Shown: in pieces, positions 33,061 to 46,096 of the stretch | Position numbering within the stretch: the stretch's first letter is position 1 | Layout: each line of letters opens with the position of its first letter | Assembly (NCBI RefSeq): GCF_964340395.1 | Contig: NC_135552.1 | Location: forward strand, 12,306,194-12,370,193 | DNA: 64,000 bases | Direction of reading: 5' to 3' | From: Glandiceps talaboti | Lineage: Eukaryota > Hemichordata > Enteropneusta > Spengelidae | Translations under genes and position numbers: made by a program | Notes under the pieces: model-generated | What the model saw: only the letters and a program-made list of their open reading frames with translations | What the model was told of the DNA's origin: nothing | The model's database searches: none

Positions 33061-33914
33061 ACAAATAATTACAACTCCTTTCATAGAACTTATGAATAAA
33101 TTACTTTTATTAAACAACAGCACTAATCACCTTTTTGACTACTATTAAAATAATGCAGTATAAAATATCTCAGTGTTGTCTCGTTCATTTCATAAATGTT
33201 GTAGTACCGACTTATGTCCTACATGCACACCTTTATCTATGAACTAAATCAGATTAATATTACAACTCTGCATAGCTGTGTATTTTACCACTTTTAACAT
33301 TACGTCAATTAAAATGATTCTATCATACCACAGTTACAAATCTTATGAAATATATTAAGACCTGCCCATTGTTATATTCAGTAAGGTATTAATGTCCACT
33401 GTTCCCTCTTACTTTTTTTTTGAGAATTCAACAAGTTAATCCGATCGTGCTCAACTTAAAGTTTTTGTGTACAAAGAATACTGCCCTCCCAGCCCAGGTA
33501 GAGAAAGGATTAAAACATGTACAACGTGAGATGACCTGAAGTCAACACAGTACATTTAGGAAACCGGATGACATGAATTTTAACTCTATTGAGTGACTTT
33601 TAGTATTTGAAAGATGACATTTACTTGTTACTTAGCCAGAGTCAATGGTTTGTTATCCTTCTATCTTTATTTTTCTCCATCTGAAAGTTAGTTTCATAAT
33701 TTCAAGTGGTAAGTAAAAATAATATATAAATTAAAATAAATTGCACAAAACACACATTTCACTGATGTGAATGATGTTACAGTTCAGTTAGCAAGAAAGA
33801 AGTGAGAACACTGGTGATGTCTAGAAAAAAAACTGTGCAAAGTTTACCATACCAAGGCACTTAGCTAACACTTGCTACTCTACAACAGTCCTCATAGTTG
33901 AAACACAGATCACT

Positions 33915-34150
33915 TCATTCCATTGACATTTGAAACCATAGACTACTGTTGGATAAAGTTTAATTCCATCAACATTTGAAACATGGACTGTGATTGGACA
34001 ATGTTTCACTCCATCAACATGTAAAGCACAGGTTATGATTGGATCACATATCACTTCATCAACATTTGAAACATCGAGTCTGATTGGACAAAAGTTTCAT
34101 TTCATCAGCATTTGAAACATAAGACTATGATTGGATGATATTTCATTTCA
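33915..34150. repeat. about 54-bp tandem repeat
   Basis: Four to five diverged units of the form CCATCAACATTTGAAACA, then a GACTnTGATTGGA segment, then a TTTCA(C/T)T segment. Confidence 0.75.
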
Positions 34151-37100
34151 TCATTATGACCCTAAAATTACATATAGGTCATAACACAAACTAGAACATT
34201 ACAGAGTGAACAACGATATTTGGTAAATAATTAAAAAAAAATAAAAGTAATTCAGATAATTATAATAACATAGGAAGTACTGGGTAACAATTAAATATGA
34301 AATTACTGATTTTTTTCTGAAAACTACATGTACAGGTACAAAATAAAATAAAAGTTGTTGTTACACTTAAAACATCAAAAAAAGTTTGCTCTACATCAAT
34401 AGAACCCTGGCCTTACATTTACAAATAGGTTTATGAAGAGACAAAGATGTCCTCCCAAAACACAACACAAAAATTCATCATTTTACTGTTTGCCTCTTTT
34501 TTTTTTTGTACAAGACAACAATTTTTATGGCTTCTAGTATTAAAAGAAATAAAATGCCACAGCAGAACTAGGCTCGTATGTGATAATATATATATTTAAA
34601 CAAGTATCCACATTTTTTACATAAAGGCACCACGCTACTCCAGCAAGTCAGTCAAACCATACAATAGCAAATAGCAATGGACTGAGAGAAGAAAAGGGCT
34701 CCCCTAGGTTTGCATATAGGAGAAAAGTGTCTCCCTAGGTTTGCATATTTCTTGCTACTTTCCACTCCCTCATTTACACTATTTCCAGCAATCGGCATCT
34801 TGGATGCAAACATCATATGAGTGCAAAATTAGTCTACCCTCTACCATGGTATATTTCAAATAGAAATTGTGTCATAATCTCATTTCAAAATTGTCTAGAA
34901 ATGTAGTCTTTGTTGTAAAAGGTTGGGATAGAATGTTTGTAATAACCATAACGTACTTATTATTGGCATTATAATCACATGAAAACTTGGTGGTCTCAAC
35001 AAAATTCAGCTAAAAAGGTTTCCAAAAATTCTGACTAGTTTTCACCCTGCACCATCTTATTAGCAATATTTGACTGTTTGGTGTCTTTAGAATGTGGACA
35101 GTATGTGTGAAATTATAAAGGATGGAATGGTGATAACTGAAGACTTACAAGTTTGTTTGAATGGAAGTGTTATGACTGATGTACAATTAATAATGCACTT
35201 TATATCTCAGAAAAGTGAAGCAAGCCAAACAAGTGATTCTCATCAGTTCATACATCATATTTATTCTGAGAATCACATCATATTTGCTGATTTGATACTT
35301 TCATGATATTTAGGCTACGGCAGATTGCAAGATACCGTCACTATTGTAACTCACATAATCTAGAATTCATACAACATTCTGCCTGGATCATCGGAGCACC
35401 ACTGTATTTCACCAGTAGTTTTTAAAATTATGGCTACTACAGACAGTCTATCACAATGTGATTCCAATCTCCGACAGTAACAACTACACACTAAAACACA
35501 CTTTATGGATGTACATACACTGTGGTTTATTTCTCTCCAACTCTTTATAGTTAACGGCCATTCTATGGCTAGCAGTCATGTTGTTCATTCATAGAACAAA
35601 ACACCAAGTTAATCTAAATAAAAATACAATAGTTATAATCTCATTGCTGTATAAAAAATTTCAAGTGCAATGTTAAGTACAAGGATGAGTGTTCTATGTT
35701 TGTCAAAATGAAAAAAAACCCTAGCGATTCTCACTCTTTGTCAAATGCTTTGATAATTTGACAATTCAAAGTTTGTAGCACCAATCGTGTGAACAGTTTA
35801 GCATACCACAGGTGTGACATTATAGTTTACATTCATATTATAATAGTTACTTTATTAAGAGCAGCATTTAAATTTGTAATAGTGACCACCAGACAACAAT
35901 TTATATATAACTATTCACTTAAGACAGCACAAATATGATAAATCATATACATTATACATACTACCATATGAAATATCCATGAGCAGTTTATTGAAAGTTT
36001 ATCATTTTTTTTCTTTTTTTCTTGAAATTTCACCGATTTAACCTCTATCTATGTATGACATTATGACTAACAGGTCCAGACACTAATACAATCCAGAATG
36101 CTGCAGGCACTTCACACCAATACTGTCACTACATGATACTTATGCCACTTCATTGCTATACACAGTAAGATACATTTCGTTACTCTGCCCTCACTGTCTT
36201 GATCTGGAAAGGGTTAGCCAATGTGTGAGAATGCCCAACATGGCACACTTTACAATTGCTTCAATGTATCACTATATCTTCTCCTAGTGTTCTCACCTAG
36301 ACAATTGTTTTCTTTTTCAATTAGTTCACAGTGGGTAACTTTATGACTGCAGCAGACTTGCATGGCATATGTGTATATGTGTTATCATAAGGAAAGGGAA
36401 CTAGAGAGTGTATAAGTGCACTTTGTAAGTACCAGATTCTAACATTGTTTTGAGTCAATTTGAGTAAAAAATAAGAAACTGTTTATGATACCATCTTGCT
36501 GTCTACTAATTTTTGGTAGTCTGTCAATCCTTATCTAAAATAACACTCTGATATGAACAATATGCTCAAAATCCGCAAGTTCCGATAATGCAGTGGCACA
36601 CAACTAAGTGTGCAAAATAAGCCTACTTGCTACAGTGTATGACAACTGTGTATCTTCTTTGACTGTTCCCACTGAGACAAATATTTTTTTTTGTATTTTT
36701 TTTTAGATTTAGCAAATTAGGTAAGTGGGTAACTTTATGATTGTATCAGAAATGGCAATCAAACTTGAGAGAATACTGACCCTCTTTTGCAAGTTATGGG
36801 GATTTCATAATATACAGTTATCCATGCACTAAACAGTGCAAGTATGAACAATTCCCATGAACATTGTAGAACATTGTAATGTGACCACCGCTGAAATTAC
36901 ACATACAGGTACTGAGTTATAGAAACACAATTATTATTTCCATGTTAATATGCTGATAACATCGGATTGTCCTTGTATAAAAAAACTTTTACTGAAATAT
37001 CATCACAATATTCATTCCTTAAAAAAATGGAGGCTTTTGGCTATATTGTCCTCAGGGGAAGCTCTATGGGTAGGGTATGGCGTCATTTCTGATAACTTAG

Positions 37101-37807
37101 TCAGAGTCTAGATCCATGGAAGATCAATAGGTTAAATATCTTAGTGCTGTTTATAATATACTAATACATCAAGGTACTCATCATACAATACTTCATGGTA
37201 CACAGTTGATAGTTTAATAGAATTTGATTCTCATACACTGTTTATACCTTTAACTTATGTCCATAAAAGTTTTGTTGTGGTCTAGTTAACTTGTATATTA
37301 TTCCAGGGGGTCCTCTTCCACTCTAGTATAGCTAGTAATGTCACACATTACATTAGACTTGATATGAAGACTGACAGCTACTTGTTTATACTTTCATACT
37401 CTCTCATTATGTCATCGGTGGTTGCCCATCTTTTACTGACTCTATTCTGGCAGATTGATAATCTTGTCTTTCCGGAGGCTATTACTTCCATTCCAACATG
37501 GCTGTAGAGAGGGTGTCAACATCTTGTCTTTTTGGAGGCCATTACTTCCATTCCGACACAGCTGTATGGGTGTTATGTTTACTACATGGTAGCAGGATGT
37601 CATTTCATTGTATAATGTCCTCTGATAGTCCAAATCGTCACTTGTTAATATCCACATCCATGTATCAGTACTCCTGTAAATCTCCTCAGCATCATGTTCT
37701 ATGAGTTTACAAAGACGGCAAAATCCACCATAATAATGTAGAAATTCCTGACTTTAAAAGACTATGTACAATGTTTTCAACAGTAGTTGAAGCAGTAAAG
37801 GACATCA

Positions 37808-40189
37808 TTACATTTTCATTTCATCTGTTGCAGTTGAAAGTCTCAGTTCTTCTTCTTGTCTTCTCCGTAAACTTCTCCTTATAGCATCAGCTCTTCGGTA
37901 TGGTTCATTCTTCAAATCTGTGCAGGGAGAAGAATTCACAATCAGTATGGAGTGTACAGCCCTCTTTGGTTTGATTAACAAGTTAACATACAATGTAGTT
38001 AAGGTCACAGACATTGACTAGTGCATGGATGTCAAACTATTTCTGTTATGTGGCCCTCTTCAGATATATACAATCCTGATTAGAAATCCTTTCTTAAAAT
38101 ATGTACATATTTTCCTTTTTGTAAATAATTCAATTTAATTCACAAATCTATATACATCATGCGTTGTGGTCATAATGGTGGAATGGTTAGAGCTGCTGGC
38201 TTAGAATCTGCAAATTGCCTTGCTGCTGCCATTCGACACTCAATAGTTTCAGTCCTTGTGCAAGACCGTGCCCCAGTCAACCCAGCTGTATATTTGGGGA
38301 ACTGGTAGGGCAGATGACAAGAGTGTCCAAAATGGCTTTATCTTTCAGTGAATGCTTTAATTGAGGACTTACCAGTAAGGATATTTTCTATTGTACCATC
38401 AGCAACCTGTTCTTTCTTCTCCATGTTTTGTTTACGTCTTAATTCAGTAATCATGGCATTCTGTTGGTAAAATACAACAAGAGAAAACAATATTATTTAC
38501 ATCACTATGGCGATTCATGGGCGTCATCACTTATACTAACTAGTAAGTCTGACTCACTGCAATCTAATCTATGAAGAAAGAGGCAACAAACTCTAAGAAC
38601 AAACTCAAAGGCAAACAAAAATATACAAAGGAGTATAATAAAGGAAATCCTACATCAGATTTTAATCAGATTGGACTCACTGCTGAGCTGATAAATTTAT
38701 GGACAATCAATAATTGTCTGTTTTCTCAAAAAGTTTGTCTATACTCAAAAGGACCAAAAGTAAGATTTTACATATTGAATAAGTTTGATATAGATTGAAG
38801 AAGTTGAATAAACTTTCAGATCTCTACAACCAAACAAAATGTTTGTAATTGTGAGTTTATATCCCGAGTCACCATTGCACTAACTTTTGATATTCCAATT
38901 TATGTCATCAGTGATTTACATACAACAGTTAGAATTTGAATTCATCATTTGTGTGAAATCATGGAAGTGATCCATTGTACAAAATAAGGTTCTTACCTGC
39001 TGCTTATGTTTATGACCAACATCAGGTTTACTTTTAGCAATTGCTGCTGCCTGTACCTCCTGTGATGAGACAGAAACAATAACACTTTGTATTTAATATT
39101 TATTATTTACATGTATCTAGTCATTTAGTTTGATGTTTATTTATCAATGTATTTATTTGTCATTCACTCACTCATTCATTCATTCTCTTTACTTGACTTG
39201 GACACACCATCAGTTAAGTACTACTACTTTCATTTATTTCTTTATTCATGCACTAATTCGTTAATTCATTCATTCATTTACTCATTGTCAGTCAGTCAAC
39301 CTTTCTGACACCCAATCTGTCATTCAGTCATTTATCTATGTATTCAATTATTCATTCATTCTTTCATTTATTTATTCATGCATCCATTCATACATCCATC
39401 CACCCACTAATTCATTCATTCATTTATTTATTTATTTATTTATTTATTCATGCATCCATTCATACATCCACCCACCCACTCACTAATTCATTCATTTATG
39501 CATGCATGCATGCATCCATCCACCCACCCACTCATTCATTCATTTATCTATCTATCCATCCACCCACCCACCCACCCACTCATTCATTCATTTATCTATC
39601 CATCCATCCATCCACCCACCCACCCACCCACCCACTCATTCAATCATTTATGCATGCATGCATCTATCCATCCATCCATCCACCCACCCACTCATTCATT
39701 CATTTATCTATCCATCCATCCATCCATCCATCCACCCAACCACCCACTCATTCACTCACTCACTCATTCATTCATTCATTCATCCATTCATTCATTCATT
39801 CATTCATTCATTCATTCATTCATTCATTCATTCATATTCCTTTCACTAGGACACACAATCAGGAACTGTAACATTTGTCATTGTGTAACATATGTAAATA
39901 ATTCAGTTGAACAGGAACACCAACAACAATGAATCGTTCAATCTGAGGCCATACAACTATAAAGACTCTCTCACAGTCCTTGGAGAATCGGATACTCCAT
40001 GTCATTGTTATCGCAGCCCTTTTAGTGATGTGATGCTCTGAGGACTGAGAGGGAGTCAAAGAACTACACAGAAGAAACACAATGTTGTGGAATATGAACA
40101 AACAGTACAAAGTACTAAACATTAGAATACAACAAAAAGTTTAATCTTACCTGCAGTTTTCTCCTTTGTGTATTGTCATTCTTTGCTTT
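37808..40189 (-). CDS. FMNL: FMNL C-terminal linker and DAD
   Basis: Four small exons. The Lys/Gln-rich linker ([26 protein letters not shown]) precedes the autoregulatory core MITELRRKQ (human ELIAELRRRQ) and [20 protein letters not shown], then [16 protein letters not shown] and a short acidic end. The [13 protein letters not shown] tail resembles the FMNL3-type C-terminus (DLRNQPYIRAD) rather than the TVPFTARTAKR tail of FMNL2. The basic patch after the core strengthens DID binding in related formins. Confidence 0.9.
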
Positions 40190-43100
40190 CTGCAACAAAT
40201 AGGAACAGTACAATGATTAGTAATGGTGAAATATCCCCTACAACAACTCTACCAAAGGAAAAGTCCAGTCAGACTTATTTTTACCTTTAGTACACTTGTA
40301 TTGATTTAATACTGTTATCAACGTAATTGTGATTTTAGGTGATAAAATAACACCTCAATACCTAACTCAACTTTGAAATCTTGTAAAGAAGCCCAACTGC
40401 ACTTGACATGTGTTCGGCCATCTTGTGAATTTTCTGCAAGGGTTTATGGGAAAACCTCTGGTGCTGACACTACATTTACCACAATCTCTTTGTCTTGACA
40501 AATATTTTAAATGTAAGACTGCCATCTAATGTACAAAATAAAATAAACCCTGTATATGTGATTACTGAAAACATCTCGTATGTCAGATGGGCTGATGGAC
40601 AGTGTCAGACAGCTTTTATATGCAAAGGATCCACAGAGTTGTCAAATTCTTAGCATGTTGCTGATGCCATTTTGACATTAATTGTATGATTGTAATGTAT
40701 CGTGTTTTCTTTTTTTTTAATTGTTGCTTTCTCTTCTTGTGAAAGCTTAATAATAAAAAAAAAGTGTCCAGACAGAGGTACTATCATCATGTCTCAGCTA
40801 ACAAGACTAGGTATTAGCAGGAAACAAAATATACTAACAGCTCTTACCTTAAATGCTGTTTGGAAGCGAACAAAAAATGTAAAGAATGTATTAGGAGGCA
40901 TCATTTTAGCATTTTCACCATAATATCCTACAACTTCACTGTATGCGTCCTGAAAAGAATGGAAACAGAAAAGTTGTAAATATAAAACTACATAATTCTA
41001 TATGTTATTGTATTTTGTCTACAGCAATACATTTAAAGGAAAAAGTCCAGTCAGACTTATTTCTACCTTTAGTACACTTGTATTGATTACTGCTATCAAT
41101 TTAAAGTAAAAGTCCAATCAGACTTATTTCTACCTTTAGTACACTTGTATTGTTAACTGCTATCAACTTAAAGGAAAAGTCCAGTCAGACTTATTTCTAC
41201 CTTTAGTACACTTGTATTGATTACTGCTATCAACTTAAAGGAAAAGTCCAGTCAGACTTACTTCTGCCTTTAGTACACTTGTATTGATTACTGTTATCAA
41301 CTTAAAGGAAAAGTCCAGTCAGACTTATTTCTACCTTTAGTACACTTGTATTGATTACTGCTATCAACTTAAAGGAAAAGTCCAGTCAGACTTACTTCTG
41401 CCTTTAGTACACTTGTATTGATTACTGCTATCAACTTAAAGGAAAAGTCCAGTCAGACTTACTTCTGCCTTTAGTACACTTGTATTGATTACTGCTATCA
41501 ACTTAAAGGAAAAGTCCAGTCAGACTTATTTCTGTCTTTAGTACACTTGTTTTGATTACTGCTATCAACTTGAAGGAAAAAGTCCAGTCAGACTTATTTC
41601 TACCTTTAATACTCTTGTTTTGATTACTGCTATCAACTTGAAGGAAAAAGTCCAGTCAGACTTATTTCTACCTTTAATACTCTTGTTTTGATTACTGCTA
41701 TCAACTTGAAGGAAAAAGTCCAGTCAGACTTATTTCTACCTTTAATACTCTTGTTTTGATTACTGCTATCAACTTGAAGGAAAAAGTCCAGTCAGACTTA
41801 TTTCTACCTTTAATACTCTTGTTTTGATTACTGCTATCAACTTGAAGGAAAAAGTCCAGTCAAGCTTGTGTCTGTTGCCTGTATACTTGTATTGATTACT
41901 GCTATCAACTTATACATGATTTTGGGTAATAACAATAACACATCAGTAACTTAGTCAACTTTGAAATCATGTAAATAAACTCTACTGCACTTGACATGTG
42001 TTCAGTAATTTTTGGGATTTCTTGCACAGGTTGATGGGAAAAACTGTTGTGATGACATCACATTCACAATCTCTTTGCATTTGTCTATTATAACTCCTCA
42101 ACAGTTCACACAATATGACATCCTAAGAAGTAGTAAAAATCTGATCTGTACTCACCTTGGCATTCTTAAAGTCACTTTCAAGTTTTTTGAGTTTATCTTC
42201 TGAGTTAGCCAGGAAATCTCGAAGTACCAGATTATCTTTCCTATTGCTATATTCTCTCTTACACATATCCATTCCCTTCACAAGTTCATCAATATCAGCT
42301 TTGATATTTTCAATATTGGCTGTAAGAGATGATATTGATATCAGGGTAAGTGTTGGTGGTTCATTTCTAACTTTCAGACATCACAGAAAGCTTCCAGTGT
42401 AATACACCCACTCCATGCACAGCCTTGCTGATTTTCTAATCTTGTGACCCTAAGATATGGCAAGCGTTGTACACACAGGAATTGATTCGGCATTTGAAAT
42501 TACCACCGAGAGCTGTATGAAATCCATTTGGAGCATCAATATAAAGCAATGCCATCATTATGTCTACATATGACTTTCATGTGTTTGGACTAGAAAATAA
42601 AGTTAGCCACTGACTGTTAGAAAAAAGTAGATAACTACAAGTGCCTCTCGATGTATGATGGATTGTTATTGACATGCTCTGTAAATAACTTGATTCATTT
42701 ATTACTAAGGCATATACAGCTGGATATCTAGTGCTGAAAAGCTCATAATACCTGACATAAGTTAAGATCACTAGATTAGAAATCCAACAACAACAAGTCT
42801 CTAAGCTCAGTGTAAAAGTGGTGCATAAATCCTATGTTTGCTAAAGGTTAGATTAGACGTCTTTATTAACATGTTTCTTGACTGCCAGGCTTTCTAGGCT
42901 TGTGCCAGGCTTGCATACGACAGGAGAGAATGGAGAATCCGGACTGCCAATCTGGACCATCAACCTCCTTGGGAGAAACCACCAAACCTAAATCTGCCTG
43001 CCAACCAATTTTTTCAGTATAACTGAAGTTTTCCATTGAAGCATGAAATACTTTCAAAGGAAGCAACTACACAAATTCAGATCAACTGAGTTTGGATATC

Positions 43101-45941
43101 AGTTATCCCACCTTTCCATAAGAAGTATAACTCTCACCTTTACTAGCCTTCTCAGCATACATGAGATCTGTAGTAAATTCACAGATATCAGAGTACTTTT
43201 CTGACACTACGTCTGTAATGTAGTGTAGTAGAGTCATTTTACCATCTGTAGACTTAGTTTCTAATAACATATCAAGGCTTTGCAACTTGAAACCATATGC
43301 TGCCCCTCTCTTAGAACTGTTCATGTAGTTACCAAAAGCAAGAATGATCTGAAATAGACACACACACACAGCTCTTAGTGATCATTCAAGTTTTCAATGT
43401 CAGTTCTTTTGTTGTGAATCAGATATACATGTAGATATACAAATGTATGTCATAGGTAAACAGCTATAGACAGTATCAGTCACAGTCACACATCCGCATG
43501 CCCCCCCCCCCCCCCCCCCAAACACACAGAGCAAAATTACAAAATGCACAACAAAGCACTGTAATAAGTAGATTTGAAGTACCAGTGTGGTATTCTTAGA
43601 GTACACATATAAGATATTTTATCTGTGTATTGGAAATAAAGTTGTAAACTTTTGCTGATCCTTTATTCAAGAAAACTCCACCCACACTCAATTAAAATCA
43701 AGACGAAAAAATCAGGATTTACCATCCAATATAAAAGTCAACACGATTTCAAAATTAGAATCCAATACGATTATTGACGACTGTGTTAACTCTATGGGAA
43801 AATACAAGATTGTCGGTTTCCTTGACAACAAGACAGTGAACCCCTAAATTTCTTTTATTATTTCAAAAGGATAAGGAACAAACTTGCATATGACAAAGTT
43901 TGGAGAAAATAGATGAAATTTGATTTCCATGGCAATAGGCTGTTTTTCATCTTGCGGCAGATCTCAAGAGATCCCACACAAGCCACTGCACCCATAGCAA
44001 CCATGCGATGGTGGTCAAGCCGAAAGTGTCAAAGACCTAGCAACACTATTGTTGTCATCATTATTGCACATAGCCACAGTAAAAGCTTGACAATGATCAC
44101 ATTTGAGAACCGTTGTTGCTAGGCATATTTACATAACACGTGAGCTCTGCAACGAGATGTAAAATCCCTTATTAGTAGACTACCTTAAAATCTACGACAC
44201 TCACCTCTAAAAGTTTTTTAAGCTTGTCTGAGTTCTTTATTGAGTGGGATGCTGCAATCAGTGCTTTGAGTTGCTGTAAGAGTCAAAACTAGACAGTTAG
44301 ATACTTGATAACAGCTTTGAGTTGCTGTAAGAGTCAAAACTAGACAGTTAGATATTTGATAACATAGGTAATGATTGGTGGTAAATAATCTATGCAAGTA
44401 TTGGTAAATAATGGTAAAGTCCAACACTAACAATATGCTGGTAATATGCTGGTAATATGCTGACAATATGCTGACAATATGCTGGAAATATGTTGGTAAT
44501 ATGTTGGTAATATGCTGGTAATATGCTGGTAATATGCTGGAAATATGCTGATAATATGCTGGTAATATGCTGGCAATATGTTGGTAATATGCTGGAAATA
44601 TGCTGGTAATATGTTGGTAATATGCTGGTAATATGTTGGTAATATGCTGGAAATATGCTGACAATATGCTGGTAAGATGCTGGAAATATGTTGTAATATG
44701 TTGGTAATATGCTGGATGTATCAAATATTCTCTACTTTGACTCAAAGCCACAATGGCATCAATAGGAGGGATCTGAATCCTACAACCTAATCCAAGGGTA
44801 GGTTCATTCATTGTTTTAACCCCTCGGCAGGCCACTAACAACCCTACAATTTGTAATATACTTGACTGATGTATTCACTTAACACAATAACATCCATTTA
44901 ATATAGAAAGAACTAAATTACTTTGACTTAAGTTAATGCTTTCACATGACAAACACTCGCAACATAGTGTATTTAACAAATCTTCATCCACACATGCACG
45001 CACGTACACACACACACGCACGAACACGCACTAACACATGGGACCCAACGTAGCAGTTTCCTATACTTTGATCAAGGGTGTATACATCTTTGAATATAGT
45101 TATTTTGCTGCGAGATTGGCAAGGAAGGAAGGAACAGGTCATACATTGTATATATAACTTACCGGTGTAAGATTATGGTATGTGTCTATAAAGTTGCCTA
45201 TATATGCCATCATGGTTAATTTCTGCTTCAATCTTTCTATTTTACTGAGCTGAAAGTCAAAGTATACACAGTAATTACTACATACATAGGGTGTGTGTTT
45301 ACACAGTGGACAGTAAAACTTGCAGACATGATTAGATAGTGCATTCTGGGTAATTGTAGGAGACATCTTGTACAAGCTTACATCAGGGAGCCATGTATAC
45401 TCACTAAGTTTGTAATTGCTCTAGGAGACATCTAGAATGTTTTTTTTTTCTTCTTTTTTTTCTTCTTTTTTTTTTTGGGGGGGGGAGAAATAATTCACAA
45501 TATAGTCTTGGACAGTCACTCCTTACTTCTTATGTACAACACACCTTGATTTGTCATAATGAGAACCTTTTATATACAACTCCCTCTTTCCTAGCTCCCA
45601 TCCCAAACTAAAATAACATAAAACATTACATATTTTGTCTGCCAATTTTGTTTCTTTAGTCACTGCAATATATGAACCTCATTTCAAATTTTGAAATAAG
45701 ACCTGAATGTATAGAAATCTGTCAGAGACTCTGCAATGTGTTTCTCCCAATGACTGGTTGTCAAAGTATAGTGGACAGTGTATTGTGTACTCACAGCCAT
45801 CATCAACTTGTCTTCTTCTGTCAACTTATCTATTGATTTCTTCTGTTTCTCATACTCTTTGTATGCATTCACCTGTAAATGACATTTCAATTGATATTAT
45901 TGAAAGTGTTTATGACAATGGTAAATCTGCTATTGGCAAGC

Positions 45942-45983
<42 letters not shown>

Positions 45984-46021
45984 AGTATCAATCAACATGT
46001 TTGTATGTATGTATGTATGTA

Positions 46022-46096
<75 letters not shown>

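Larger units (their letters stand above)
31668..37807. other. no recognised coding exon; PNPO upstream region and probable long FMNL 3' UTR
   Basis: 6.1 kb between the PNPO start and the FMNL stop, both minus-strand genes. The PNPO promoter should lie just right of 31667; no clear TATA or other element is evident. Tandem repeats are at 32779-33060 (72-73 bp) and 33915-34150 (about 54 bp). AATAAA on the minus strand occurs at several places (for example 32261-32266), so the FMNL poly(A) site is undetermined. Open frames at 32060-32308 (minus) and 35094-35306 (plus) lack recognisable homology. Confidence 0.6.

Noticed and set aside
35094-35306. 70-codon plus-strand frame opposite the FMNL 3' region
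   Set aside because: Composition is ordinary but no homology, splice context or promoter; length expected by chance in 64 kb.
39338-39932. 160-177 codon frames rich in Ser-Ile-His-Pro/Thr-His-Pro
   Set aside because: Product of the ATTC/ATCC/ACCC tetranucleotide array in an FMNL intron.
44218-44841. 207-codon minus-strand frame with repeated Tyr-Gln-His-Ile
   Set aside because: Arises from the 11-bp minisatellite in an FMNL intron and overlaps a real exon in a different frame.
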